Below are positions 18,655 through 27,134 of a stretch of DNA of 64,000 nucleotides, in pieces. The notes beneath the pieces were generated by a model. That model worked only from the letters and a program-made list of their open reading frames with translations, did no database searches and was not told the DNA's origin. This DNA comes from Sulfurovum sp. AR (GTDB lineage Bacteria; Campylobacterota; Campylobacteria; Campylobacterales; Sulfurovaceae): NCBI RefSeq assembly GCF_000296775.1, contig NZ_AJLE01000002.1:248001-312000 (forward strand), in the 5' to 3' direction. The first letter of the stretch is position 1. Each line of letters begins with the position of its first letter. Made by a program: the position numbers and the translations under genes.

Positions 18655-18686
18655 ATTTATTTATCTTAAGTATAGGATAAATAAAT
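18655..18686 (-). promoter_or_regulatory. 11-bp inverted repeat upstream of sqr
   Basis: ATTTATTTATC (18655-18665) and GATAAATAAAT (18676-18686) are exact reverse complements separated by ten bases. The dyad begins 18 bases upstream of the sqr ATG. Placement and symmetry fit an operator. The 12-mer TTATCTTAAGTA within it (18661-18672) occurs again at 18761-18772, on the nptA side of this divergent region. Confidence 0.45.
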
Positions 18687-18801
18687 TTTACAAATACTGA
18701 AAATAATCTATGAATATGATGATAAGCATTTAAATAAAGTGTTTTCATTTAAAGGTAGTATTATCTTAAGTACGCAGTTGCTTCAATCATAAGAATAGTG
18801 A

Positions 18802-18807
18802 TATAAT
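18802..18807 (+). promoter_or_regulatory. -10 box of the Na/Pi cotransporter gene
   Basis: TATAAT at 18802-18807. It overlaps the ATG at 18806, which argues that translation starts at the next in-frame ATG (18830), preceded by AAGAGA. Confidence 0.5.
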
Positions 18808-18829
18808 GTTCTTAAAAAGAGATAAATCT

Positions 18830-20482
18830 ATGGCTGGGCAACTTATACAAGCACTTTCTGGGTTGGGAATGTTCCTGTTTGGTATGTTATATATGGAACT
18901 TGCACTGAAAGAGGCAGCCGGGCGCCGTTTTAAAACCTGGGTCAAGAACTCAACATCTTCTACTCTTAAATCTCTAATGACCGGAACGATTGCCACTGCG
19001 ATGCTTCAAAGTTCTTCTGTCGTCACGCTTATGACATTATCATTTGTGAGTGCCTCTCTGATCACATTGTATTCGGGGATTGCCGTTATATTTGGTGCAA
19101 ATGTCGGTACAACTGTGACATCATGGATCGTTGCAACACTTGGTTTTAAGGTTAAGATTGAAGCTTTTGCTTTACCGATGATAGGTGCAGGAGGTCTGCT
19201 GCTTATATTTGCATCTTCAAATCAAAAAATTACATCTGTGGCTAAAGTATTTGTTGGGTTCGGCCTTTTATTTCTTGGTCTTGAATTTATGAAAAACTCT
19301 ATAGAGTCTTTAACCAGTCTGATTAACCTTGAGAAATTTTCACATTTACCTCTCATCGCTTTTGTTGGTATCGGTTTTTTTCTTACAGCACTTATCCAGT
19401 CAAGTTCAGCGGCTACAGCTATTGCACTGAGTGCACTCTATGTACACATCTTAAACTTTGAACAGGCCGCTGCCATGGTGATCGGTACGAATATAGGGAC
19501 AACTGTAACAGCGATGCTTGGTGCTATGGGTGGTATACCTGATAAAAAGCGTGCAGCTCTGGCACATTTTATCTTTAACTTTATCACTGCGGTCGTCGCA
19601 TTCTTGATACTTACACCTTTGACACAGTTTTTGATGGATATTCCGGCTTTAAAGCATGACCCTATCACAGCATTGGCTCTTTTTCATACGATATTTAATG
19701 TATTGGGTGTCGTGCTGCTGCTTCCTTTTATATCACTGATGGCTAAGTACTTGAAACGACTTTTTGTCTATCGTGAACCCGAACCGACACGGTATATACA
19801 TTTGGTCGATCCTGAATTTTCAGAAACGGCACTGGTTGCATTACGTGATGAAGTAAACAATCTCTTTGTTAAAACGATGAAATATGCACTTTTGGTCGCA
19901 AATATAAAACCCAATGATATTTTTGTAAAAAAACTAGGTCTGAAAGAGGCTGTAGAAGCCAATCAAGAGCAAATAGAATTCGATCATAAAATAGCCTATA
20001 ACACGATTAAAGAGATAGAGATCAAGATCATGGAATTTGTGTCGGTTTTGAACCAACAAGATCTTTTGGAGGATGAAAGAAAAAGCCTGCAAACACTTTT
20101 AGCATCCGTACGTGAATCTGTCTATGCAGCTAAGATGCTGAAAGATATAAAAAATGACATGAATGAATTCTCAGAAAGCAGCAGTGAGACCATTCATACG
20201 ATCTATGATGCTATACGAAGAAATCTTCTCTATGCGATCCTGATTTATATCAATTATATGGAAGAAGTATGGAGTATGGATAAATGTACAGAAAAATTCT
20301 CTAAAGCAGAAGAAGAGAATCATCGTATAATGAACGAAGCAAGTATTTCTATCAGTCATAAAGGTATTAACGAAAAGAAAGTGATCTCTCTGCTCAATAC
20401 CAATCGCAGTGTTTTCATTGCAACACAGGCACTTTTCGAGGCATCAAGATCAGTATCACTGCACTTCCCGCTTGAGGATTAG
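18830..20482 (+). CDS. Na+/phosphate cotransporter of the NptA type with PhoU-like tail
   Basis: A 550-residue inner-membrane protein. The first 330 residues hold two Na_Pi_cotrans repeats, each with the QSSS motif (AMLQSSSVVT and ALIQSSSAAT) and with GANVGTTVT and GTNIGTTVT loops that bind sodium and phosphate. From about residue 340 a soluble, helical, charged domain resembles PhoU, which usually regulates transport. I start it at MAGQLIQAL because the upstream ATG lies inside a -10 box. It is divergent from sqr and stands upstream of thiI, which has its own promoter. Confidence 0.9.
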   Translation: MAGQLIQALSGLGMFLFGMLYMELALKEAAGRRFKTWVKNSTSSTLKSLMTGTIATAMLQSSSVVTLMTLSFVSASLITLYSGIAVIFGANVGTTVTSWIVATLGFKVKIEAFALPMIGAGGLLLIFASSNQKITSVAKVFVGFGLLFLGLEFMKNSIESLTSLINLEKFSHLPLIAFVGIGFFLTALIQSSSAATAIALSALYVHILNFEQAAAMVIGTNIGTTVTAMLGAMGGIPDKKRAALAHFIFNFITAVVAFLILTPLTQFLMDIPALKHDPITALALFHTIFNVLGVVLLLPFISLMAKYLKRLFVYREPEPTRYIHLVDPEFSETALVALRDEVNNLFVKTMKYALLVANIKPNDIFVKKLGLKEAVEANQEQIEFDHKIAYNTIKEIEIKIMEFVSVLNQQDLLEDERKSLQTLLASVRESVYAAKMLKDIKNDMNEFSESSSETIHTIYDAIRRNLLYAILIYINYMEEVWSMDKCTEKFSKAEEENHRIMNEASISISHKGINEKKVISLLNTNRSVFIATQALFEASRSVSLHFPLED

Positions 20483-20508
20483 GTGATAGCCATTTAGTCC
20501 TCTTGTGT

Positions 20509-20514
20509 TATAAT
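20509..20514 (+). promoter_or_regulatory. -10 box of thiI
   Basis: TATAAT at 20509-20514, about 25 bases after the upstream gene. It overlaps the ATG at 20513 and supports the GTG at 20546, with AGGG at 20533, as the thiI start. Confidence 0.5.
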
Positions 20515-20545
20515 GCTGCCCATACAAAAACAAGGGTGTACTATA

Positions 20546-22006
20546 GTGGAAACTTCATCAGTTCAAACACAAAAATTCATTTTAAAACTCTTTCCGGAGA
20601 TCATGGTCAAAGGTTCTTCTGCCAAACGACAAATGGTAGGACAGCTTTATAACAATCTTGTAAAACTTTTAGGTAGATATAGTGCTGATATCACGGTCAA
20701 AAAGTTCTCTGATAAGATTGAGGTTGTTACACCTATAGAATTTCTTACTGAGGTACGCCAAACACTTCTTGACACCCCAGGTATAGAACAGGTACTCGAA
20801 GCATTACAGTTTGATGGCATGGAAACACTGGATCAGATCAAGGTCAAAGTCAATGAAATGATGGCAAAAGAGATCATAGGTAAGACCTTTGTGGTACGTG
20901 TTAAACGTTCAGGAACTCACCCTTTTAATTCTACACACATAGCACAGACCGTAGGCGGATATATGTTGGCACACAATGAGACAAAAGGTGTGGACCTGCA
21001 TCATCCGGAAGTCACGATTCGTCTGGAGCTCCTCAATAAGCAACTCAATATCATTACGATCAAACATGAGGGACTCAGTGGTTTTCCTTTAGGTACACAG
21101 GGAGATATACTCTCGCTGATGTCCGGTGGTTTTGACTCGACAGTGGCCTCTTACCTCACGATGAAAAGGGGTATAAAAACCCATTTCATCTTCTTCAACC
21201 TTGGTGGGATCGCCCATGAGATAGGTGTCAAACAAGTTGCACTTTACCTTTGGTCCAAGTTCGGTGCTTCGCATCGTGTCTCTTTCATCTCTGTGCCATT
21301 TGATGCAGTCATCGAAGAGATATTCCGTTCGACCCATGAGAGCTACATGGGTGTAACACTCAAGCGTCTTATGCTCCTTGCCGCTGAAAAAGTGGCCAAT
21401 GAACTGGAAATAGATGCACTGCTTACGGGTGAAAGCGTGGCACAAGTTTCTAGTCAGACCTTGCGTAACCTGGCACTGATCGACCAGGTGACCAATAAAC
21501 TCATTTTACGTCCACTCGCTACAATGAACAAACCTGAGATCATCAAGATAGCCAGTGAGATAGGCACACGCCGTTTTGCAGAGAATATGCCTGAGTACTG
21601 CGGTGTCATCTCCAAAAACCCTATTACGCACGGTTCATATAAGCGCATGGAAAAAGAAGCAGCACGTTTTGACTACTCTGTGCTGGATAAAGCTGTAGAA
21701 GATGCACAGAAGATCTATGTCGATGAGATCATCGATGATGTGACCAATGCGGCACCTGTAGAGGTGATACATGACCTCAATGATGATAAGTATGTGGTCA
21801 TAGATATACGTACGGAAGATGAGTGCATCGAAACACCGTGTAAAAGCATTAAGATCCCATTCCATAAACTCAAGACAGAGTTCAAGAAGCTGCCGCAGGA
21901 TAAGGAGTATCTACTCTACTGTGACAAAGGGATCATGAGCCAACTACATGCCCAGTATCTGCGTGATGCAGAGAATGTTAAAAATGTAAGGGTATATCGA
22001 CCCTAA
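20546..22006 (+). CDS. thiI: tRNA 4-thiouridine synthetase ThiI with rhodanese domain
   Basis: A 486-residue enzyme that adenylates U8 of tRNA and transfers sulfur to it; sulfur may also go to the thiamin thiazole. The order is an N-terminal ferredoxin-like and THUMP region (residues 1-165), a PP-loop ATPase domain with LMSGGFDSTVAS (about 192-203), and PEYCGVIS carrying the conserved cysteine. A C-terminal rhodanese domain has its persulfide cysteine in LYCDKG. I choose the GTG at 20546 rather than the ATG at 20513 for the promoter reason given at 20509. The MOSC gene follows after six bases. Confidence 0.94.
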   Translation: METSSVQTQKFILKLFPEIMVKGSSAKRQMVGQLYNNLVKLLGRYSADITVKKFSDKIEVVTPIEFLTEVRQTLLDTPGIEQVLEALQFDGMETLDQIKVKVNEMMAKEIIGKTFVVRVKRSGTHPFNSTHIAQTVGGYMLAHNETKGVDLHHPEVTIRLELLNKQLNIITIKHEGLSGFPLGTQGDILSLMSGGFDSTVASYLTMKRGIKTHFIFFNLGGIAHEIGVKQVALYLWSKFGASHRVSFISVPFDAVIEEIFRSTHESYMGVTLKRLMLLAAEKVANELEIDALLTGESVAQVSSQTLRNLALIDQVTNKLILRPLATMNKPEIIKIASEIGTRRFAENMPEYCGVISKNPITHGSYKRMEKEAARFDYSVLDKAVEDAQKIYVDEIIDDVTNAAPVEVIHDLNDDKYVVIDIRTEDECIETPCKSIKIPFHKLKTEFKKLPQDKEYLLYCDKGIMSQLHAQYLRDAENVKNVRVYRP

Positions 22007-22012
22007 AATATT

Positions 22013-22480
22013 ATGAAAATGATGTCCCTGCATGCCATTATCATCGGTGAAAAAGCCAAAGAACCTTTACGTTACGTAGAGAGTGCCCAGGCTGTTAAAG
22101 GTAAAGGCTTGGAGGGTGACCGTTATTTCTACGGACAAGGCACCTTCAATAAACCCCAACTTTCCCAAGATGTAAGAGAGATCAGTATACTTCCTTTTGA
22201 ATCTTTGGCAGCGTGTAACAGCCGATTAGAGAGTCACTTGGACTTTTTGGACCTGCGTCGAAACCTTATTATCAAAAACTTCGATGCTTCACTGTTGGAA
22301 GAGAAAATTTTCAGCATTGGTACGACCAAGTTCCGCATCGTACGTACCTGTCCTCCATGCCGTTACCTTTCCAGACTTTTAGATGAAGATATGATGAAGG
22401 GACTGAAACATATAGGTGGATACAGGGCTCTTATTGTACAAAGTGGGATGATCAGTGTTGGAGATGAAATTAGTTATTAA
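22013..22480 (+). CDS. MOSC-domain protein
   Basis: A 155-residue single-domain MOSC protein. Features are GLEGDRYFYGQGTF (about 32-45), a ReISILPFE strand, LRRNLIIKNFD and the conserved cysteine pair in RTCPPCRYLS. MOSC domains handle sulfur bound to Mo cofactor or act in molybdenum-dependent reduction; stand-alone members are mostly uncharacterised. It probably shares a transcript with thiI, another sulfur-transfer enzyme. Confidence 0.85.
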   Translation: MKMMSLHAIIIGEKAKEPLRYVESAQAVKGKGLEGDRYFYGQGTFNKPQLSQDVREISILPFESLAACNSRLESHLDFLDLRRNLIIKNFDASLLEEKIFSIGTTKFRIVRTCPPCRYLSRLLDEDMMKGLKHIGGYRALIVQSGMISVGDEISY

Positions 22481-22651
22481 CACTCGAAAATACTAGAAAA
22501 ACTTAAATTAAAAATCCTCATATACATCTTCTTTTATTGTAATTACACGCATAATACACATAGGCTTGCTATCCTCAAAATCGAGATACATTACGATCAA
22601 TAATTACATGGCAGGATGTTGTCTGTCTAATAAGATATAAAAGGAATATGG

Positions 22652-23119
22652 ATGAAAGTTTTAATCATAATAGCAGCAATGATCGCCTCACTGTATGCGA
22701 TAGATTTTTCGCATATGAGTACGGAAGATATGATGCATATGCGTGGTAGTATACCTATGGAGCAAAGAGATGACTTTAGAAAAGAGATGCAAAAACGTAT
22801 GCAATCCATGACACAGGAAGAGCGTCAAAAATATGGTATGCAAGGTAAAGGCATGATGAGTGGTCAAGGAATGATGGGTATGGGCAATCAAGGTATGATG
22901 GGTGGCCAAGGAATGATGGGCATGGGTAACCAAGGTATGATGGGTGGTCAAGGTATGCATTGCTGTTGCTGCTGCTGTTTTTGCCAGGCAATGATCAACA
23001 ACCGTTGTATGATGGTAAATAAAGGTATGGGTAAAAAAAGTATGATGGGTGGTCAAGGTATGAAACAAGGTAAAGATATGAAGTGTGGCGGCCAAGGTAT
23101 GATGATGAAAAATCAATAA
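22652..23119 (+). CDS. Exported Met-rich, poly-Cys protein with DUF1104-like N-terminus
   Basis: A 155-residue protein with a short signal peptide (residues 1-15, ending SLYA). Residues 16-60 match the DUF1104 pattern of Campylobacterota: DFSHMSTEDMM, RGSIPMEQRDDFRKEMQKRMQSM. Then come Gly-Gln-Met repeats built on a 14-residue unit, a block of six cysteines plus one more (residues about 103-110), and further Met and MKCGG motifs. Met-rich and Cys-rich exported segments bind Cu(I) in known copper proteins. With an oxidase and a copper ATPase downstream, periplasmic copper binding is the likely role; this is inference. Confidence 0.8.
   Translation: MKVLIIIAAMIASLYAIDFSHMSTEDMMHMRGSIPMEQRDDFRKEMQKRMQSMTQEERQKYGMQGKGMMSGQGMMGMGNQGMMGGQGMMGMGNQGMMGGQGMHCCCCCCFCQAMINNRCMMVNKGMGKKSMMGGQGMKQGKDMKCGGQGMMMKNQ
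22862..22954 (+). repeat. 42-bp tandem repeat coding for GQGMMGMGNQGMMG
   Basis: About 2.2 copies of a 42-bp unit within the Met-rich gene. Copies differ only at silent positions (for example GGTCAA versus GGCCAA and AATCAA versus AACCAA), so the encoded 14-residue unit is preserved. Confidence 0.85.
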
Positions 23120-23240
23120 ATGACTGTGGTAGCCTATAAAATGAGGCTACCCAACTTATCTTTCTAAAAAACTACATAAGTATACATAGCCGATGCACAC
23201 TGACTTACTATACGCAATTCAATGGAATAAAGGATAAGAG

Positions 23241-23453
23241 ATGCATTATTTTGATCATGGCTGGGGTATGGGTTTTGGAATGTGGTTCACATTTATAGTT
23301 TTCGTACTTATAGTTTTTTATTGTTTAAAGGAATCTACAAAAAGTGAAAAGCAAGACGCTTCAGCTCAAGATATTCTTGATAAACGCTATGCGAATGGAG
23401 AGATAGACACAGAAGAGTATAAAGAAAAATCAAGTGCTCTTAGAGAAAAATGA
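23241..23453 (+). CDS. Small membrane protein with SHOCT domain
   Basis: A 70-residue protein. The N-terminus is rich in His, Trp, Gly and Met (HYFDHGWGMGFGMW), followed by one membrane helix (about residues 14-30). The last 30 residues form a SHOCT domain (DILDKRYANGEIDTEEYKEK). Such proteins are frequent beside copper and multicopper-oxidase genes, but their role is unknown. A ribosome site AAGGAT stands ahead of the ATG. It lies 69 bases upstream of the oxidase gene. Confidence 0.85.
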   Translation: MHYFDHGWGMGFGMWFTFIVFVLIVFYCLKESTKSEKQDASAQDILDKRYANGEIDTEEYKEKSSALREK

Positions 23454-23522
23454 TCATTTATGTTGCACAGAAGGTACACACATTCTTGTTATTCTATTTT
23501 TCATAAAATAGAAGGTTATGTA

Positions 23523-25607
23523 ATGAAATGGATACTGCTATTAATCTATCTACTCTCTACACTACTTTCAGCTAAAGATGTCTACTACAATCTTACCATA
23601 GACTATCAACAAGTAAATTTCACAGGGGAAAATGTAGAAGCTATGACCATTAATGGAGGTATCCCCGGTCCTACCATTAAAGCCCAAGAAGGAGATTGGG
23701 TCAATATCAAAGTAACGAACAATATGGATGTAGACACTTCCATTCATTGGCATGGTATTCTTTTTCCTGGTCGTAACGATCAAGATGGTGTTCCAAATCT
23801 CACTACACCTCCTATTAAGGCACATGGTTCGTACACATTCCGATTTCCCCTGATACAGTCCGGAACATACTGGTACCATTCTCATACTAGACTTCAAGAA
23901 CAAAGAGGTGTGTATGGTTCCATTATGATCCAACCGAAAAAGAAACGGTATAAAGTGGATAAAGAACTGGTTCTTATTCTGTCAGACTGGACCAATGAAG
24001 ACCCACAGGAGGTTATGAGAACACTGAAACGCGGCAGTGAATACTATTCCATAAAAAAAGGTACTGTACAGTCACTCTGGGGTGCAATTGAACACAATGC
24101 CGTGGGCAATATGCTGACACAATGGAAAAATCAAATGCCTGCTATGGACCTCTCTGACGTCTATTATGATGCTTTTCTTATCAACGGCAAACAGAACAGT
24201 AGTTACAAAGCAAAATCCGGTGAGAAGATACGTCTGAGAATCATCAATGGTTCTGCCTCCACCTTTTTTTATGTGCAGTATGCAGATGGCCCTTTACATA
24301 TTGTCTCTGCAGATGGTGTAGATGTGAAGCCTTTTGATCAAGATAAACTTCTTATATCTGTTGCAGAGACCTATGATGCTATCATCACTGTTCCCAATGA
24401 TGGAACTTTTGAACTGAGGGCAACTGCCCAAGATGGTTCGGGAAAAGCTTCGATCTATATAGGTCATGGAGAAAAGGAATCGGTGAAAGGAGTACCCAAA
24501 CCAAACTATTATGCCATGAGATGCGGCGCTTCTATGAAACCTAAAGGTAAAGGGATCGGTGGTAGTAAAACAATGAAATGCAGTGGCGGGAAGTCGGCAG
24601 TTGGTATGAAGTGCGGCGCTTCCATGAATATGAAAAAAATGGATATGTCCTTATCTCAAAGACCGCCTACTCCTTATGCCAAACTCGAAGCATTGGAAGA
24701 TACCACACTTGATAAAAAACGTCCATGGAGAGAAGTGCATCTCACACTGAATGGAGATATGCGCAGCTATATCTGGAGTTTTAACGGTAAAACACTGAGC
24801 GAAGAAGACAAAATACCTATCAAAAAAGGTGAGAATGTACGTTTTATCTTTGAGAATAAGACCATGATGCATCATCCGTTGCATCTACATGGACATTTTT
24901 TCCGTGTGGTGAATGAAAATGGAAGTCGCTCACCGCTGAAACATACAGTGGATATCGCACCTTTAGGTAAGAGTGTCATAGAGTTTGCAGCCGATTATGA
25001 AAAAGACTGGCTCTTTCACTGTCACATTCTTTACCATATGATGTCAGGTATGACACGTGTAGTCAGCTACGGTACACCCAAAAATCAAAAAGAACAAGCC
25101 AGTTACAACAGGTTCATCAAGGAATTTGATAAGTGGTACTTCTGGGGTAATATGCTGGCACTTGACAGTATGAATGAAGGATTGCTTGCAGCTGCAAGCG
25201 GGAAGAACAGTTTGATTGCTTACTGGGAGAGTGATTATGATACAGAGTATGATAACTACATTGTTTATAACAGGTATATAGACCGTTTCAGTTCCTGGTT
25301 CGGTGGTGTCAGCATTGCAGACAGAGAAAGTGATAAGACACGTGCGATTATTGGGTATAACTATCTGCTTCCGGGACTCATCGATGCAAAATTATGGGTG
25401 GACAGTCAGGGAGATGCGCGGATCTGGTTCATTAAAGAGCTCATGCTGACCAATAACACGGGATTGGAACTTGAATACCAATACGATACTGAACTCAAAA
25501 GTGAATGGTCTGCCACTTTGGATTACCGTATCAACAAACAATTCAGTATAGGTGCACGTTATCACAGTGATACAAAATGGGGTGCGGGGATACGATGGTT
25601 TTTCTAG
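23523..25607 (+). CDS. Multicopper oxidase fused to a CopB-like outer-membrane barrel
   Basis: A 694-residue exported protein. Residues 1-18 are a signal peptide. Three cupredoxin domains follow with all copper sites: HWHG (residues 75-78), YWYHSH (117-121), HHPLHLHGH and FHCHILYHMMSGM near residues 455 and 500. Between them a Met/Cys insert has MRCGASM, MKCSGG and MKCGASM. After about residue 520 the sequence changes to alternating aromatic strands (TGLELEYQY, IGARYHSD) and ends RWFF, like CopB barrels. I infer a copper(I) oxidase tied to the outer membrane. An upstream extension to 23460 exists, but the ATG at 23523 has AGAAGG and the signal peptide. Confidence 0.88.
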   Translation: MKWILLLIYLLSTLLSAKDVYYNLTIDYQQVNFTGENVEAMTINGGIPGPTIKAQEGDWVNIKVTNNMDVDTSIHWHGILFPGRNDQDGVPNLTTPPIKAHGSYTFRFPLIQSGTYWYHSHTRLQEQRGVYGSIMIQPKKKRYKVDKELVLILSDWTNEDPQEVMRTLKRGSEYYSIKKGTVQSLWGAIEHNAVGNMLTQWKNQMPAMDLSDVYYDAFLINGKQNSSYKAKSGEKIRLRIINGSASTFFYVQYADGPLHIVSADGVDVKPFDQDKLLISVAETYDAIITVPNDGTFELRATAQDGSGKASIYIGHGEKESVKGVPKPNYYAMRCGASMKPKGKGIGGSKTMKCSGGKSAVGMKCGASMNMKKMDMSLSQRPPTPYAKLEALEDTTLDKKRPWREVHLTLNGDMRSYIWSFNGKTLSEEDKIPIKKGENVRFIFENKTMMHHPLHLHGHFFRVVNENGSRSPLKHTVDIAPLGKSVIEFAADYEKDWLFHCHILYHMMSGMTRVVSYGTPKNQKEQASYNRFIKEFDKWYFWGNMLALDSMNEGLLAAASGKNSLIAYWESDYDTEYDNYIVYNRYIDRFSSWFGGVSIADRESDKTRAIIGYNYLLPGLIDAKLWVDSQGDARIWFIKELMLTNNTGLELEYQYDTELKSEWSATLDYRINKQFSIGARYHSDTKWGAGIRWFF

Positions 25608-25704
25608 CACCGATAATGATGGAAGGTGTCTATTATGATATCCCAAAAAATTCGACACCGATTGAAGAAATTTTCCCTCACTTACATAATCAAGTCACCA
25701 CTAT

Positions 25705-25884
25705 CTAGATCTCATCTTCTGTAAGATCATAGAGTTTGTAGACCGTTTGGTCGATCTCTTTGTCGGTGTTGGCTATTTGATCTTGTACTTGGATTTTATC
25801 GTTTTCGAAGAGGGCTTGCAACTCTTTAAGACCGTTCTTTGAAACATAGACATTACAGTTATAACTTGTGCGAGTATTCTATCA
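25705..25884 (-). pseudogene. C-terminal remnant resembling a type II methyltransferase/restriction enzyme
   Basis: An open stretch of about 50 codons without start codon, closed upstream by a stop. It reads as the end of a protein: GLKELQALFENDKIQVQ, then DKEIDQTVYKLYDLTEDEI. The last part, DQxVYxLYxLTEEEI, is very typical of the C-terminus of type IIG and related N6-adenine methyltransferases. I take it as a leftover of a lost restriction-modification gene. The rest of the 25608-26069 interval holds no gene I can support. Confidence 0.45.
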
Positions 25885-26069
25885 ATAAAGAAGTTGGAGT
25901 TAAATGGGACAGATTGATTTTCCTTTGTTCACTTTTTCTTATTAAATTATATAATTTAAAATATTTAAAATTCAAAGACATTTTTGTTATACTCTTAATA
26001 CATACTAACGAAACAGAGGGTACTTTACTCCTCCAGCCGTTCTATACTTACAAAGAAAGGACCACCTTC

Positions 26070-26978
26070 ATGATGAATGATTATAAAAGCCTTAAAGAGC
26101 ACTACAGGTTCACACCAGAGGAAGAAGAGACCTTAAACGCACTTCAACCTAAAATGGCTTCCATTGCAGATACTTTTATAGACGAATTTTATGATTATAT
26201 CTGGGGCTTCGGTGAAACGGCTCAGTTTTTAAAAAATCAAGAGATCATTGATAAACATAGAAAAAAGATCAGGGAGTGGTTTATTAACCTGTTTAGCGGA
26301 AAGTATGACCTGCAGTACTTTATGTACCTATATAAGATCGGTGAAGTACATATGAAGATCGGGCTGCCGACGCATTATGTCAATTCTGCTTTTACCTTTG
26401 TCAGAACCTTTGTACTCAAGCACATTGAAGATGACTACGACAATAAAGAGGAACACATTAAAGTGATCAATGCGGTTGAAAAGATCATAGACATGAACCT
26501 TGACTCTCTGACAAGTTCCTACAGGGAAGAAGAGTTAGGAAGGTTTCTCTCTTTGTCTAAAGTCGAAAAGAAGATACTGACCGGACTGAAAGAGTTCAAC
26601 TCTTATATCAATTATTTTTTGGCTGCTGCACTGGCTATCGTTGCATTTTTTTCTATAGGTCTTTTTTTATATGACATCTACCTGTTATTTTTTACTGATG
26701 TGAAAATAGAAGAAGGAATCTTAACCGTGCTTGGAAGCCTGCTTGTTCTATGGGCAACGATCGAGCTTATCCATGAAGAGATCAACCACCTTCAGGGTAA
26801 AGGCTTTGCCATAGGTGCTTTTATCATGCTGGCCATGGCAGCACTCATCAGAAAAGTACTGATATACTCTTTGTCTTCTGAAAAAGGGGATGAGCTGCTC
26901 GTTATAGGCGGAGTGATTGTCGGACTGGCCATTGCTTACTGGCTTGTAGGAGCAAAGAAAAAACATCTTCGGTCCTGA
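26070..26978 (+). CDS. Protoglobin fused to a PsiE-like membrane domain
   Basis: A 302-residue protein. Residues 1-165 are a globin-coupled-sensor (protoglobin) domain; the proximal heme His is in GEVHMKIGLPTHYV, the hallmark of the family. Residues about 185-300 contain four hydrophobic helices with WATIELIHEEINHLQ and AALIRKVLIYSL, the pattern of the PsiE family, whose function is unknown. The product looks like a membrane-bound gas or redox sensor, though no enzymatic output domain is attached. A frame extends upstream to 25839, but those residues are not globin-like; the ATG at 26070 has AGAAAGG ahead. Confidence 0.85.
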   Translation: MMNDYKSLKEHYRFTPEEEETLNALQPKMASIADTFIDEFYDYIWGFGETAQFLKNQEIIDKHRKKIREWFINLFSGKYDLQYFMYLYKIGEVHMKIGLPTHYVNSAFTFVRTFVLKHIEDDYDNKEEHIKVINAVEKIIDMNLDSLTSSYREEELGRFLSLSKVEKKILTGLKEFNSYINYFLAAALAIVAFFSIGLFLYDIYLLFFTDVKIEEGILTVLGSLLVLWATIELIHEEINHLQGKGFAIGAFIMLAMAALIRKVLIYSLSSEKGDELLVIGGVIVGLAIAYWLVGAKKKHLRS

Positions 26979-27134
26979 CAAAACATACTAAAACATACGA
27001 TAAAAAGGACGATCGTTGATAAATGGATGCTTTATCCCTCCCTGATCAGCCAACTGTCACGTGCACGTATAATACACACTTATGTGATAGCATAGATAAA
27101 AGTGACAGCAAAGATAGTGACAAAAAAAGGATAG

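Noticed and set aside
22862-22954. CRISPR-like or intergenic repeat array
   Set aside because: The repeats are contiguous without spacers and are in frame within a coding region.
22688-23116. Open frame of 142 codons antisense to the Met-rich gene
   Set aside because: It is an artefact of the repeats: the product is low-complexity Thr/His and has no start signal, while the plus strand has a signal peptide and a DUF1104 match.
25616-25708. Short 30-codon frame after the oxidase gene
   Set aside because: No ribosome site, no homology recognised, and it overlaps the methyltransferase remnant.
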